Of a DNA stretch of 13,327 nt, positions 6,986 through 13,186 are shown piece by piece. Where the stretch lies: the NCBI GenBank assembly GCA_036270095.1, contig DATBDE010000114.1, positions 1 to 13,327 on the forward strand, written 5' to 3'. How positions within the stretch are numbered: position 1 is the stretch's first letter; each line of letters starts with the position of its first letter. The position numbers and the translations under genes are program-made. The stretch comes from DATBDE01 sp036270095. Lineage in GTDB: Bacteria; Actinomycetota; Thermoleophilia; Solirubrobacterales; Solirubrobacteraceae. The notes under the pieces were generated by a model. That model saw nothing but the letters and a program-made list of their open reading frames with translations, did no database searches and was not told the DNA's origin.

Positions 6986-7702
6986 TCAGTCCTCGAAGCG
7001 CGGCGTGGCGCTGCGCAGCGCGTGCGCGCGGCCCTTGGGCTCCTCCCAGTCCTCTTGGCGGCCGAGGGCGGTCAGATCGAGGAGGTAGTACGAGCCGCCG
7101 ATCTGCTCGGCCCCGCGGGCGTACATCGAGTAGGTGTGGAAGACGCGGTCGCCGTCGCGCAGGAAGCAGCTCAGGCCGGGCATCTCGGTCGACTCCTCCA
7201 CTGCGAAGGGGCGGAAGTTGTACTCGGGCGGCGCGTGCGCCGGGTCGAGCGTGACCGCGAAGTCGTAGTTGAAGTCGCTGCCGTGGGACGAGTACCAGGG
7301 AAAGGTCCAGCCCCGGCGCCGCTTGTAATCCTCGATGCGCTCGAGCGGCGCGCGCGAGACGTAGGCCATCGTGGTGTCGCGCGTATTGAGGTGCGCGATG
7401 TGCCCGGCCGACATCTCCTCAGCGCCGGCGCTGCAGCTCGGGCAGCCGTCGACCCAATCGGGGTCGAACATGAAATGGCCGACGATGAGCTGACTGCGGC
7501 CCTCGAACAGGTCGGCCAGGCCCACCGTCCCGTCGGGTCCCTCGAAGGCGTAGGGCTTGGTCATCTCGACCATGGGCAGGCGGCGCCGCTGCGCGCTGAG
7601 CGCGTCGCGGGTGCGGGTCAGCTCCTTCTCCTTGGCCAGCAGCTCCTTGCGGGCAGCCAGCCACTCCTCGTGGGAGGCGATGCGGGGCAGATTTGTGCTC
7701 AT
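6986..7702 (-). CDS. DUF899 thioredoxin-like protein
   Basis: A 238-residue protein matching the DUF899 family (PF05988), a thioredoxin-fold group of unknown function. An N-terminal helical part (HEEWLAARKELLAKEKELTR, 11-30) is followed by PMVEMTKPYAFEG, LIVGHFMFDPDW, then GCPSCSAGAEEM, with a CxxC at Cys87 and Cys90 where thioredoxins carry their redox pair. Family marks follow: TMAYVSRAPLERI, RRGWTFPWYSSHGSDFNYDF, and near the C-terminus VFHTYSMYARGAEQIGGSYYLLDLT. ATG 7702 opens with MSTNLPRIASHEEW, the normal family start. It is divergent from the catalase across 38 nt, suggesting a shared control region and a role in oxidative stress; that role is inferred from context only. Confidence 0.88.
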   Translation of the reverse strand: MSTNLPRIASHEEWLAARKELLAKEKELTRTRDALSAQRRRLPMVEMTKPYAFEGPDGTVGLADLFEGRSQLIVGHFMFDPDWVDGCPSCSAGAEEMSAGHIAHLNTRDTTMAYVSRAPLERIEDYKRRRGWTFPWYSSHGSDFNYDFAVTLDPAHAPPEYNFRPFAVEESTEMPGLSCFLRDGDRVFHTYSMYARGAEQIGGSYYLLDLTALGRQEDWEEPKGRAHALRSATPRFED

Positions 7703-7708
7703 GGCTTT

Positions 7709-7735
7709 TGAGACCGCCCTTTGGCGGAAATCTCA
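7709..7735. promoter_or_regulatory. Nested inverted repeat between DUF899 and catalase
   Basis: In the 38-nt gap between two divergent genes, CCGCC (7714-7718) and GGCGG (7723-7727) surround CTTT. Outside them lie TGAGA (7709-7713) and TCTCA (7731-7735), the right side offset by AAA. Both pairs are perfect inverted repeats. The position suits a shared operator for the redox genes; alternatively it is a hairpin in the catalase leader whose right arm lies near the start codon. No peroxide-regulator consensus was matched. Confidence 0.4.
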
Positions 7736-7740
7736 TCGGT

Positions 7741-9266
7741 ATGACCGAACGCGAGCATCCCCGCACCACCACCGACTCGGGCATACCCGCTCCGAGCGAC
7801 GAGTTTTCGCTGACCGTCGGCCCGCAGGGCCCCACGGTTCTGCACGACCACTACACGGTCCAGAAGATCCAGCACTTCAACCGCGAGCGTGTCCCCGAGC
7901 GCGTGGTCCACGCCAAGGGCAGCGGCGCCCACGGCTTCTTCGAGGTCACCAACGACGTGACCGAGTACACGAAGGCGACGCTGTTCGGCGAGGTCGGCAA
8001 GCGCACGCCGATGTTCGCCCGCTTCTCCACCGTGGCCGGCGAGCAGGGCTTCGCCGACACCGTGCGCGACCCCCGTGGCTTCGCGCTGAAGTTCTACACC
8101 GAGGAGGGCAACTACGACCTCGTCGGCAACAACACGCCGACGTTCTTCGTCCGCGACGCGTCGAAGTTCCAGGACTTCATCCATTCGCAGAAGCGCCTGC
8201 CCGACACCGGCATGCGCTCCAACGAGATGCAGTGGGACTTCTGGACGCTGTCACCGGAGAGCGCTCACCAGGTCCTGATCCTCATGTCCGACCGGGGCAC
8301 GCCGCGGACCTACCGGCACATGCACGGTTTCGGCAGCCACACGTTCTCGTGGATGAACGCTGCCGGCGAGCGGTTCTTCATCAAGTACCACCTCAAGACG
8401 GTCCAGGGGATCGAGAACTTCACCCAGGCCGAGGCCGACGCGATGACCGCCGACGATCCGGACTTCCATCGGCGCGACCTGCGCCAAGCGATCGACGCCG
8501 GCGACGCGCCCGAGTGGCGCATGGAGGTCCAGGTCATGCCCTTCGCGGACGCTGCCGCCTATCGCTTCAACCCGTTCGACCTGACCAAGGTCTGGCCGCA
8601 CGGCGACTACCCGGCGATCGAGGTGGGCCGGATGGTGCTCGACCGCAACCCGGAGAACTTCTTCGCCGAGGTCGAACAGGCCGGCTTCTCGCCCTCGAAC
8701 CTCGTGCCCGGGATCGGGCTGAGCCCGGACAGATGCTGATGGGCCGCATCTTCTCCTACCACGACACGCACCTGTACCGGATCGGCACCAATTACGAGCA
8801 GCTGCCGATCAACGCCCCCAAGACGCCGGTCCACTCCTACAACAAGGACGGGTCGATGACCTACCGCCACGCGGGCGCGCAGCCGGTCTACGCGCCCAAC
8901 GCCAAGGGCGGCCCGGTGGCCGACCCGAACGCGGGCGTGGACGTGACCTGGTCGGTGGTGGGCGAGGAGCTCGGCCGTTACCCGAACGCGCGCCACCGCG
9001 ACGACGACGACTTCGTCCAGCCGGGCACGCTGTACCGCGAGGTCATGGACGACACCGACCGCGAGCACCTGGTCGACAACGTCGTCGAGCACGCGAGCGA
9101 CGAGGTCACGCCGGAGACCCAGCTGCGGGTCGTGGCCTACTGGTCGGCGGTCGACGTCGACCTGGGCGCGCGCGTGGCCGCCGGGCTCGGCATAGACGCC
9201 GGCAACGCCAACGGCGACCTGGCCGCCGCCCGTGAGGAGGTCTTCGCGCACGCAAACCACGCCTGA
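7741..9266 (+). pseudogene. Haem catalase, interrupted by a one-base frameshift near 8730
   Basis: A monofunctional haem catalase (2 H2O2 to O2 and water), probably the small-subunit class. ATG 7741 gives a normal N-terminus. Catalytic His57 lies in RVVHAKGSGAHGFFEVT and Asn130 in DLVGNNTPTFFVRD. The first frame runs through NLVPGIGLSPD and stops at a TGA at 8737-8739. Adding one base after 8730 (SPD-x-MLMGRIFSYHDTHLYRIG) restores a full frame to 9266, total 508 residues. In the restored numbering the haem-ligand Tyr is 340 and its Arg 336. The spacings 57-130, 57-336 and 57-340 equal those between His75, Asn148, Arg354 and Tyr358 of human catalase. So only one base is missing. Without it the protein loses its haem ligand. 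Sequencing error is a strong alternative to real inactivation. Confidence 0.9.
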
Positions 9267-9267
9267 G

Positions 9268-9286
9268 CGCTCTGCTCAGCAGGGCG
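9268..9286. terminator. Hairpin between convergent catalase and lipoprotein hydrolase genes
   Basis: CGCTCTGC-TCA-GCAGGGCG folds as an 8-base-pair stem (one G-T) with a 3-nt loop. It starts 2 nt after the catalase stop, and its loop is the stop codon of the opposing gene. The gap between the genes is 9 nt. There is no T-run, as is common in GC-rich actinobacteria, so a two-way terminator is plausible but not shown. Confidence 0.45.
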
Positions 9287-10238
9287 AGCCCGAGCCCGTC
9301 ACCGCACTGGCGTGGTCGGCCAGCCAGCGCGCCACTGCGCTGGCCAGCTGCTGCCCGGCGTCGAACGCGCCGCTCGACGCCTGGGCGGCGACGGTCACGA
9401 TCACGCTGCCGCCGCCGGGCTTGAGCTCGCCCATCTGGCGCACGAGGTAGGCGCCGCCGGGGTCCGGGCCCCAGCCGCCCTTCCACAGTGCGTGCACGCC
9501 GGCTGAGCCCAGGCCCCAGGTCTCGGACGTCACGCGGCCCATGAGGTCGAGCAGGTAGGCGCTGGCGGCGGGCGAGACCACGCAGCGGCCGGCCAGGGCG
9601 GTCATGAACCGGTGCTGGTCGAGCAGCGACCACTGCGTCTGGCCGTACGGGCTGAAGCCGTCGCGGCCCTGGGTCGAGACCTGGGTGTGCGTGTCGCCGG
9701 CCTCGGGCAGGAGCTTGGTCACGGCGTCGGCGGCGCCCTGGGCGCCGCCGTGGCGGTCCTCGAGCTCGGACCACAGGTCGGCCGCGGCGGCGTTGTCGGA
9801 CTGGGTGATGGCGCGCTCGATGAGGGCGCGCTGCGGCGCGGTCAGGGCGTCGGGGCCGCCGGCGTCGGCGATGACCTGGGCCGCGATCGGGACCTTGATC
9901 GTCGACCAGGCGGCGCCGGTGGGGAGGTTGCCGCCGGATTGGACGGTGTTGCCATCGGGCGAGCCGATGACGGCGCCCGCGCGACCATCGAGGCCGCGGA
10001 CGAAGGCGTCGAAGCCGGCGATGGTCGCGGCCCCCTGGGCAGCGCGGGCCCTGCGGTTGCGCTTGCGTGCCCTGGCGATCTGCTGCTCGAGCCTGTCGAT
10101 CCGGTGGGCGCGGCGGGCGCGCTGCACCGTGCGCTTGGTCTGGTCGGCCGCCGTCGAGGCGGGCTTCTGCTCGTGCTGGCCGCCGCAGCCCGCCGCGACC
10201 AACGCCGCGGCCGCGAGCGCGACGAGGGCGCGGGTCAG
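9276..10238 (-). CDS. Beta-lactamase-fold serine hydrolase, predicted lipoprotein
   Basis: About 320 residues if begun at CTG 10238. The N-terminus is a lipoprotein signal: TRALVALAAAALVAAGC, with lipobox and Cys18. A strongly basic helical spacer follows (about residues 33-68, RIDRLEQQIARARKRNRRAR), then a class A beta-lactamase-like domain (PF13354 type). That domain has SxxK as STIK (Ser112, Lys115), SDN at 147-149 and KGG (253-255) in place of K-T/S-G. I do not see the Glu-x-x-x-Asn of true class A enzymes, so a peptidoglycan peptidase or esterase is as likely as antibiotic hydrolysis. The only usual start codon, TTG 10202, would leave five residues before the Cys and destroy the signal. 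The signal is intact only from CTG 10238, whose CTGA overlaps the stop of the gene before. Last of a three-gene envelope cluster. Confidence 0.85.
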   Translation of the reverse strand: MTRALVALAAAALVAAGCGGQHEQKPASTAADQTKRTVQRARRAHRIDRLEQQIARARKRNRRARAAQGAATIAGFDAFVRGLDGRAGAVIGSPDGNTVQSGGNLPTGAAWSTIKVPIAAQVIADAGGPDALTAPQRALIERAITQSDNAAAADLWSELEDRHGGAQGAADAVTKLLPEAGDTHTQVSTQGRDGFSPYGQTQWSLLDQHRFMTALAGRCVVSPAASAYLLDLMGRVTSETWGLGSAGVHALWKGGWGPDPGGAYLVRQMGELKPGGGSVIVTVAAQASSGAFDAGQQLASAVARWLADHASAVTGSGSPC

Positions 10239-10774
10239 CTGAATGTCACCGACGCGTTGTTGCCGCCGGTGCAGGTGGTGGTCGAGGCGCCGACGCAGGA
10301 CATCGTGTAGGTCTGCTTGGTCACGGGACTGTAGACCTGGATCGCGCTGGCGCCGCCGCTGGCGCGGTACTGCTCGGCGACGTTGAGCGCGAACGAGCAG
10401 GTCGTGCCGCCATTGTTGGCGGTCACGCCCGAGCCGCAGTCGTGCGGGCCGCCGCCGCCGTTGCCGGCGGCGCCCCCACCGCCCTGCTGGGAGCCCGAGC
10501 CGCCCGAGCCGCCGCTCCCCCCAGCGGCCGCGCTGGCCGCCTTCTGCGCGTCCTGTCCCTTCTCGTGCGCGAGCTTGCGCTGCAGCTTGCGCAGCTTGGC
10601 CTTCTGGGCCGCGTCCTCCTGCTGCTGGCGCTGGTTGGCCAACGCCTGCTGCACGGCTTGGCTGGCCACAGAGGCGTCGTGCTGGTCGCTCGAGCTGCTA
10701 CCGCAGCCGGCCGGGACGCCTACACCGACGCCACCGCACAACACGACGGCCGCAAGGGCCGCTCGACCTCGCAT
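10235..10774 (-). CDS. Secreted lipoprotein with coiled-coil, Gly-rich linker and four-Cys C-terminal domain
   Basis: 179 residues. The signal peptide ends VPAGC, with Cys24 the likely lipid site followed by a Ser run. A charged Gln/Ala/Lys-rich helix (about residues 34-82, QQEDAAQKAKLRKLQRKLAH) is probably a coiled coil. A Gly/Ser linker (85-110) follows, then a C-terminal domain of about 65 residues with Cys113, 126, 160 and 168. The motifs TTCSFALNVAEQYRASGG, IQVYSPVTKQTYTMSC and CTGGNNASVTF recur, as I remember, in small secreted actinobacterial proteins of unknown role. Two disulfides are likely. ATG 10774 begins a proper signal. It lies 43 nt after the amidase and overlaps the next gene by 4 nt (CTGA). 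Confidence 0.75.
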   Translation of the reverse strand: MRGRAALAAVVLCGGVGVGVPAGCGSSSSDQHDASVASQAVQQALANQRQQQEDAAQKAKLRKLQRKLAHEKGQDAQKAASAAAGGSGGSGGSGSQQGGGGAAGNGGGGPHDCGSGVTANNGGTTCSFALNVAEQYRASGGASAIQVYSPVTKQTYTMSCVGASTTTCTGGNNASVTFS

Positions 10775-10817
10775 TGCGCGACACTAACTGCGCCTGCGAA
10801 AGACGTGGGTATGAGTG

Positions 10818-11669
10818 TCAGCAGCCGCCGAGGGCGGCGAGCTTGCGCCGGAACACGTTCATGTCGGCGTGCTTCCAGTCGTCGTGCGTCTGCGTGCGCA
10901 GGCTGGCGACGCGCTCGCGGTGGTAGGGCGAGCTCAGGCTCTCGTTGTGGCCGATGACGTTGTGCACGTCGATGCCGAAGCGGCAGCGCAGCCAACGGGT
11001 GAGCGTCAGGGCCGCATCGAGTTCCGGCTTGCGGTCGAGGATCTGCTGGTCGGAGAAGCCGGCCATCTCGATCCCGAACGCGGTGTAGTTGAGCCCGACC
11101 GTGTGGCGGCAGATCTCGGTGAGCGAGACGAGCTGGTAGATGGTGCCGTCGCTGTCGATGACGAAGTGGGCGCAGGTCTGGGGCAGCTCGTGCAGCTCGG
11201 AGTCGGGCTGGTCCGTCGCGAACGTATTGATGGCCGACTGGGCGTCGGCGCTCTCGGTGTAGTGCTCGACGATGACCTTGGGGTCGACGAGCTTGTCGGT
11301 CGAGATGCCGTAGTGGCGCTGGGCGTAGGCGCGGGTCTCGGCCTTGCGCTTGGCCCCGAAGGGGATGAAGCGGCGCACGATCTGCGGCTCTGGCACGCTG
11401 CCGCTCTCTGCGGGCTGCGGCGGGGCCGCCGCGGCCTCGTTGCGCGCCTTGGCGGCGTGGGTCTGGCGTAAGAGGTCGGCCTTGCGGGCCGCGAACCAGC
11501 GCCGGTGCGCGGTCCGGGTCGCCTCGGCGCGGCGCTGCACGTCCTGCAGCCGGTCGACCGTGACCGTTCCGTCGTTGCCGTCCGGCCGGGTGGCGGCGTA
11601 CACGACCGCGGCGCCCACCGCGGTCAGCACCACCGCGCCCACCAGGATCCAAAGCGCTCGTCGCCACAC
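10818..11669 (-). CDS. Membrane-anchored N-acetylmuramoyl-L-alanine amidase (Amidase_2)
   Basis: 283 residues from GTG 11669. Residues 5-26 are a membrane anchor (LWILVGAVVLTAVGAAVVYA). A charged helical spacer (about 38-80) and a Pro/Ala linker follow. From about 130 is an Amidase_2 domain (PF01510), which cuts the bond between N-acetylmuramic acid and L-alanine in peptidoglycan. Visible marks are VIVEHYTES (His136, likely zinc ligand), AHFVIDSDGTIYQLV (167-181), RHTVGLNYTAFGIEMAG (Glu201) and NVIGHNES (His241, likely zinc ligand). The third ligand is less clear (His250 or His262). The start is a judgement: GTG 11669 puts the anchor at the very N-terminus. An ATG at 11813 would add about 48 residues and overlap the divergent gene. 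First of three envelope genes on this strand. Confidence 0.85.
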   Translation of the reverse strand: MWRRALWILVGAVVLTAVGAAVVYAATRPDGNDGTVTVDRLQDVQRRAEATRTAHRRWFAARKADLLRQTHAAKARNEAAAAPPQPAESGSVPEPQIVRRFIPFGAKRKAETRAYAQRHYGISTDKLVDPKVIVEHYTESADAQSAINTFATDQPDSELHELPQTCAHFVIDSDGTIYQLVSLTEICRHTVGLNYTAFGIEMAGFSDQQILDRKPELDAALTLTRWLRCRFGIDVHNVIGHNESLSSPYHRERVASLRTQTHDDWKHADMNVFRRKLAALGGC

Positions 11670-11787
11670 CGCGTTCGAGGCTACCGACGCCCCGGCGATG
11701 ATCGCGCCGATGACGTTGCACCAGCCAGGGTCCGGGCCAGGGACTCCACGGGCGCGATGCACCCTCCGCGCCGCGAGACTCCTGCCC

Positions 11788-12271
11788 ATGAGCGCAGCCA
11801 GCGCAGGAACCACCCACCAGACCGCCGCGACGCACTCCGTCGACGCGGCGGGCGTGTCGCTCGCCTACCGCCGCTTCGGGTCCCCGTCCGGCCTGCCGCT
11901 CGTCATGCTCCAGCACTTCCGCGGCAACCTGGACAACTGGGACCCGGCGCTTACCAACGCGCTCGCGGCCGAGCGCGAGATCGTCCTGGTCGACTACCCG
12001 GGCGTCGGTTCCTCGACGGGCGAGCCGGAGGCCTCGATTTCCCCCACCGCGCACGCTGATCGCGTTCACCGACGCGCTCGGCGTGGATCACATCGACCGG
12101 TCGTCCAGGGCGACAACGACCTGATGATCCCGACCAAGCTCAGCCACATCCTGGCCGGCCTGATCCCGGACGCATGGATCAGGCTCTACCCCGACGCGGC
12201 GCACGGCTTCTTTGTTCCAGTAGCCGACCGAGGTCGCGGCCGACGTCAACGCCTTTCTGACCGCCGCCTGA
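11788..12271 (+). pseudogene. Alpha/beta hydrolase remnant with large internal deletion
   Basis: ATG 11788 opens an alpha/beta hydrolase: VDAAGVSLAYRRFG, then PLVMLQHFRGNLDNWDPAL (oxyanion-hole strand) and IVLVDYPGVGSSTG. A frameshift between about 12037 and 12056 follows; LIAFTDALGVDHID then reads in the next frame (from 12056). The sequence then jumps at about 12096-12100 to VVQGDNDLMIPTKLSHILAG and LYPDAAHGF, which belong near the C-terminus. The nucleophile-elbow region and cap, by family memory over 100 residues, are missing. Near the end an extra T and a TAG at 12221-12223 break the final stretch, which otherwise reads PTEVAADVNAFLTAA to TGA 12269-12271. Several independent lesions in one gene make true decay more likely than sequencing error. 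The end lies 4 nt from the tRNA. Confidence 0.85.
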
Positions 12272-12275
12272 GCAG

Positions 12276-12347
12276 TACCCCCAGGGGGAATCGAACCCCC
12301 GCTACGGGCGTGAAAGGCCCGCGTGCTAACCGCTACACCATGGGGGC
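12276..12347 (-). tRNA. tRNA-Glu (anticodon UUC)
   Basis: 72 nt, folding as a full cloverleaf on the minus strand. The acceptor stem is GCCCCCA with TGGGGGT, pair 1-72 being G-U, and the discriminator is A. D-arm GTGT/GCAC. Anticodon stem CGGGC/GCCCG with loop CTTTCAC, so the anticodon is TTC. Variable loop of 4. T-arm GGGGG-TTCGATT-CCCCC. The G1-U72 pair also occurs in cyanobacterial and plastid tRNA-Glu as I remember them. No CCA is encoded. It lies 34 nt downstream of the badH-like gene on the same strand. Confidence 0.96.
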
Positions 12348-12362
12348 GGGTGGGCTTCCTCC

Positions 12363-12368
12363 AGTCTA
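12363..12368 (-). promoter_or_regulatory. Candidate -10 element for tRNA-Glu
   Basis: TAGACT read on the minus strand, fitting the actinobacterial TANNNT -10 pattern. It lies 15 nt before the tRNA 5' end, so transcription would start about 9 nt upstream of it. I see no good -35 at the right distance. Confidence 0.3.
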
Positions 12369-12381
12369 GGTCGCGCGCCGC

Positions 12382-13143
12382 TCAGGCCATCGTGAGGCCG
12401 CCGCTGACCGACAGCGTCTGACCGGTCACGTAGCCGGCGGCGTCGGAGGCGAAGAAGGCGACCGCGGCGGCGACGTCCTCGGGCGCGCCGAGCCGGCGCA
12501 TCGGCACCGCGCGCGTGAGCGCGTCGACGAGCTTGCTGCCGGCCGCGTCCTCGGCCGCCATGGCCTCGAGCATCGGCGTGCGTGTCGGCCCCGGGCACAC
12601 CGTGTTCGCGGTCACGCCCGAGCGCGCGACCTCGCGCGCCACGGTCTTCGTGAAGGCGATCACGCCGCCCTTGGCGCCCGAGTAGACCGCCTCGCCCGAC
12701 GAGCCAACGCGCCCCGCGTCCGACCCGATGTTCACCACCCGGCCGAACCCCCGCTCGACCATCCCCGGCAGGGCCGCGTGGGTCACCCGCACAGCGCCGA
12801 GGAAGTTGATGGCGACGATGCGCGCCCAGAATGCCTCGTCGGTGTCGAGGAACGGGCGCAGCTCGTCCCAGCCCGCGTTGTTGACCACGATGTCGACAGG
12901 GCCGAGAGCATCCGCAGCGCCTGCGAGGCCGGCCGCGACCGACCCGGTGTCGGTGACGTCGACCTCCACCGCCAGCGCGCGCCCGCCCTGTGCCGCCACG
13001 GCCTCGGCCGTTTGCTCGGCGCCCTCGATCCGCACGTCGGCCACCGCGACCGCGCGCCCAGCGGCCGCGAGCGCCAGCGCGATCGCCCGGCCGATCCCGC
13101 CGCCGCCCCCGGTCACCAGCGCCACCCGTTCGCCCTCGGCCAT
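12382..13143 (-). CDS. badH: BadH-like 2-hydroxycyclohexanecarboxyl-CoA dehydrogenase (SDR family)
   Basis: A 253-residue SDR with complete active site: TGGGGGIG (11-18), NNAG (88-91), Ser141, Tyr154 and Lys158 (VYSGAKGG). Segments NNAGWDELRPFLDT, VNIGSDAGRVGSSGEAVYSGAKGG and NTVCPGPTRTPML resemble, from memory, BadH of Rhodopseudomonas palustris. BadH oxidises 2-hydroxycyclohexanecarboxyl-CoA to the 2-keto form with NAD+. The divergent neighbour looks like BadI, the next enzyme of that pathway, which strengthens the call. A generic FabG-like reductase is the alternative. ATG 13143 fits the family start, with AAGG about 5 nt upstream. The two divergent genes share a 43-nt gap. Confidence 0.8.
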   Translation of the reverse strand: MAEGERVALVTGGGGGIGRAIALALAAAGRAVAVADVRIEGAEQTAEAVAAQGGRALAVEVDVTDTGSVAAGLAGAADALGPVDIVVNNAGWDELRPFLDTDEAFWARIVAINFLGAVRVTHAALPGMVERGFGRVVNIGSDAGRVGSSGEAVYSGAKGGVIAFTKTVAREVARSGVTANTVCPGPTRTPMLEAMAAEDAAGSKLVDALTRAVPMRRLGAPEDVAAAVAFFASDAAGYVTGQTLSVSGGLTMA

Positions 13144-13186
13144 CGCGGCCTTAGCGTACGTGGACCCGACCGAAGGAGACCGCCCG

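Noticed and set aside
5768..7711. A 647-residue plus-strand open frame opposite the acyl-CoA dehydrogenase and DUF899
   Set aside because: Antisense shadow of two well-recognised proteins; no family motif, typical of very GC-rich DNA.
10440..10530. Repetitive Gly-codon stretch considered as a DNA repeat
   Set aside because: It encodes the Gly/Ser linker of the lipoprotein; the repetition follows from the protein composition.
10807..10812. GGGTAT on the plus strand, a perfect stress-sigma -10 hexamer
   Set aside because: There is no GNNT at 14-16 nt upstream and no plus-strand gene downstream.
10720..12069. A 449-residue minus-strand frame covering the amidase
   Set aside because: It is in another frame than the amidase motifs, is Arg/Pro-rich, and runs opposite the hydrolase remnant.
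12272..12350. tRNA-Glu as an integration site of a mobile element
   Set aside because: No integrase, no duplicated tRNA 3' end and no attachment repeat are visible in this window.
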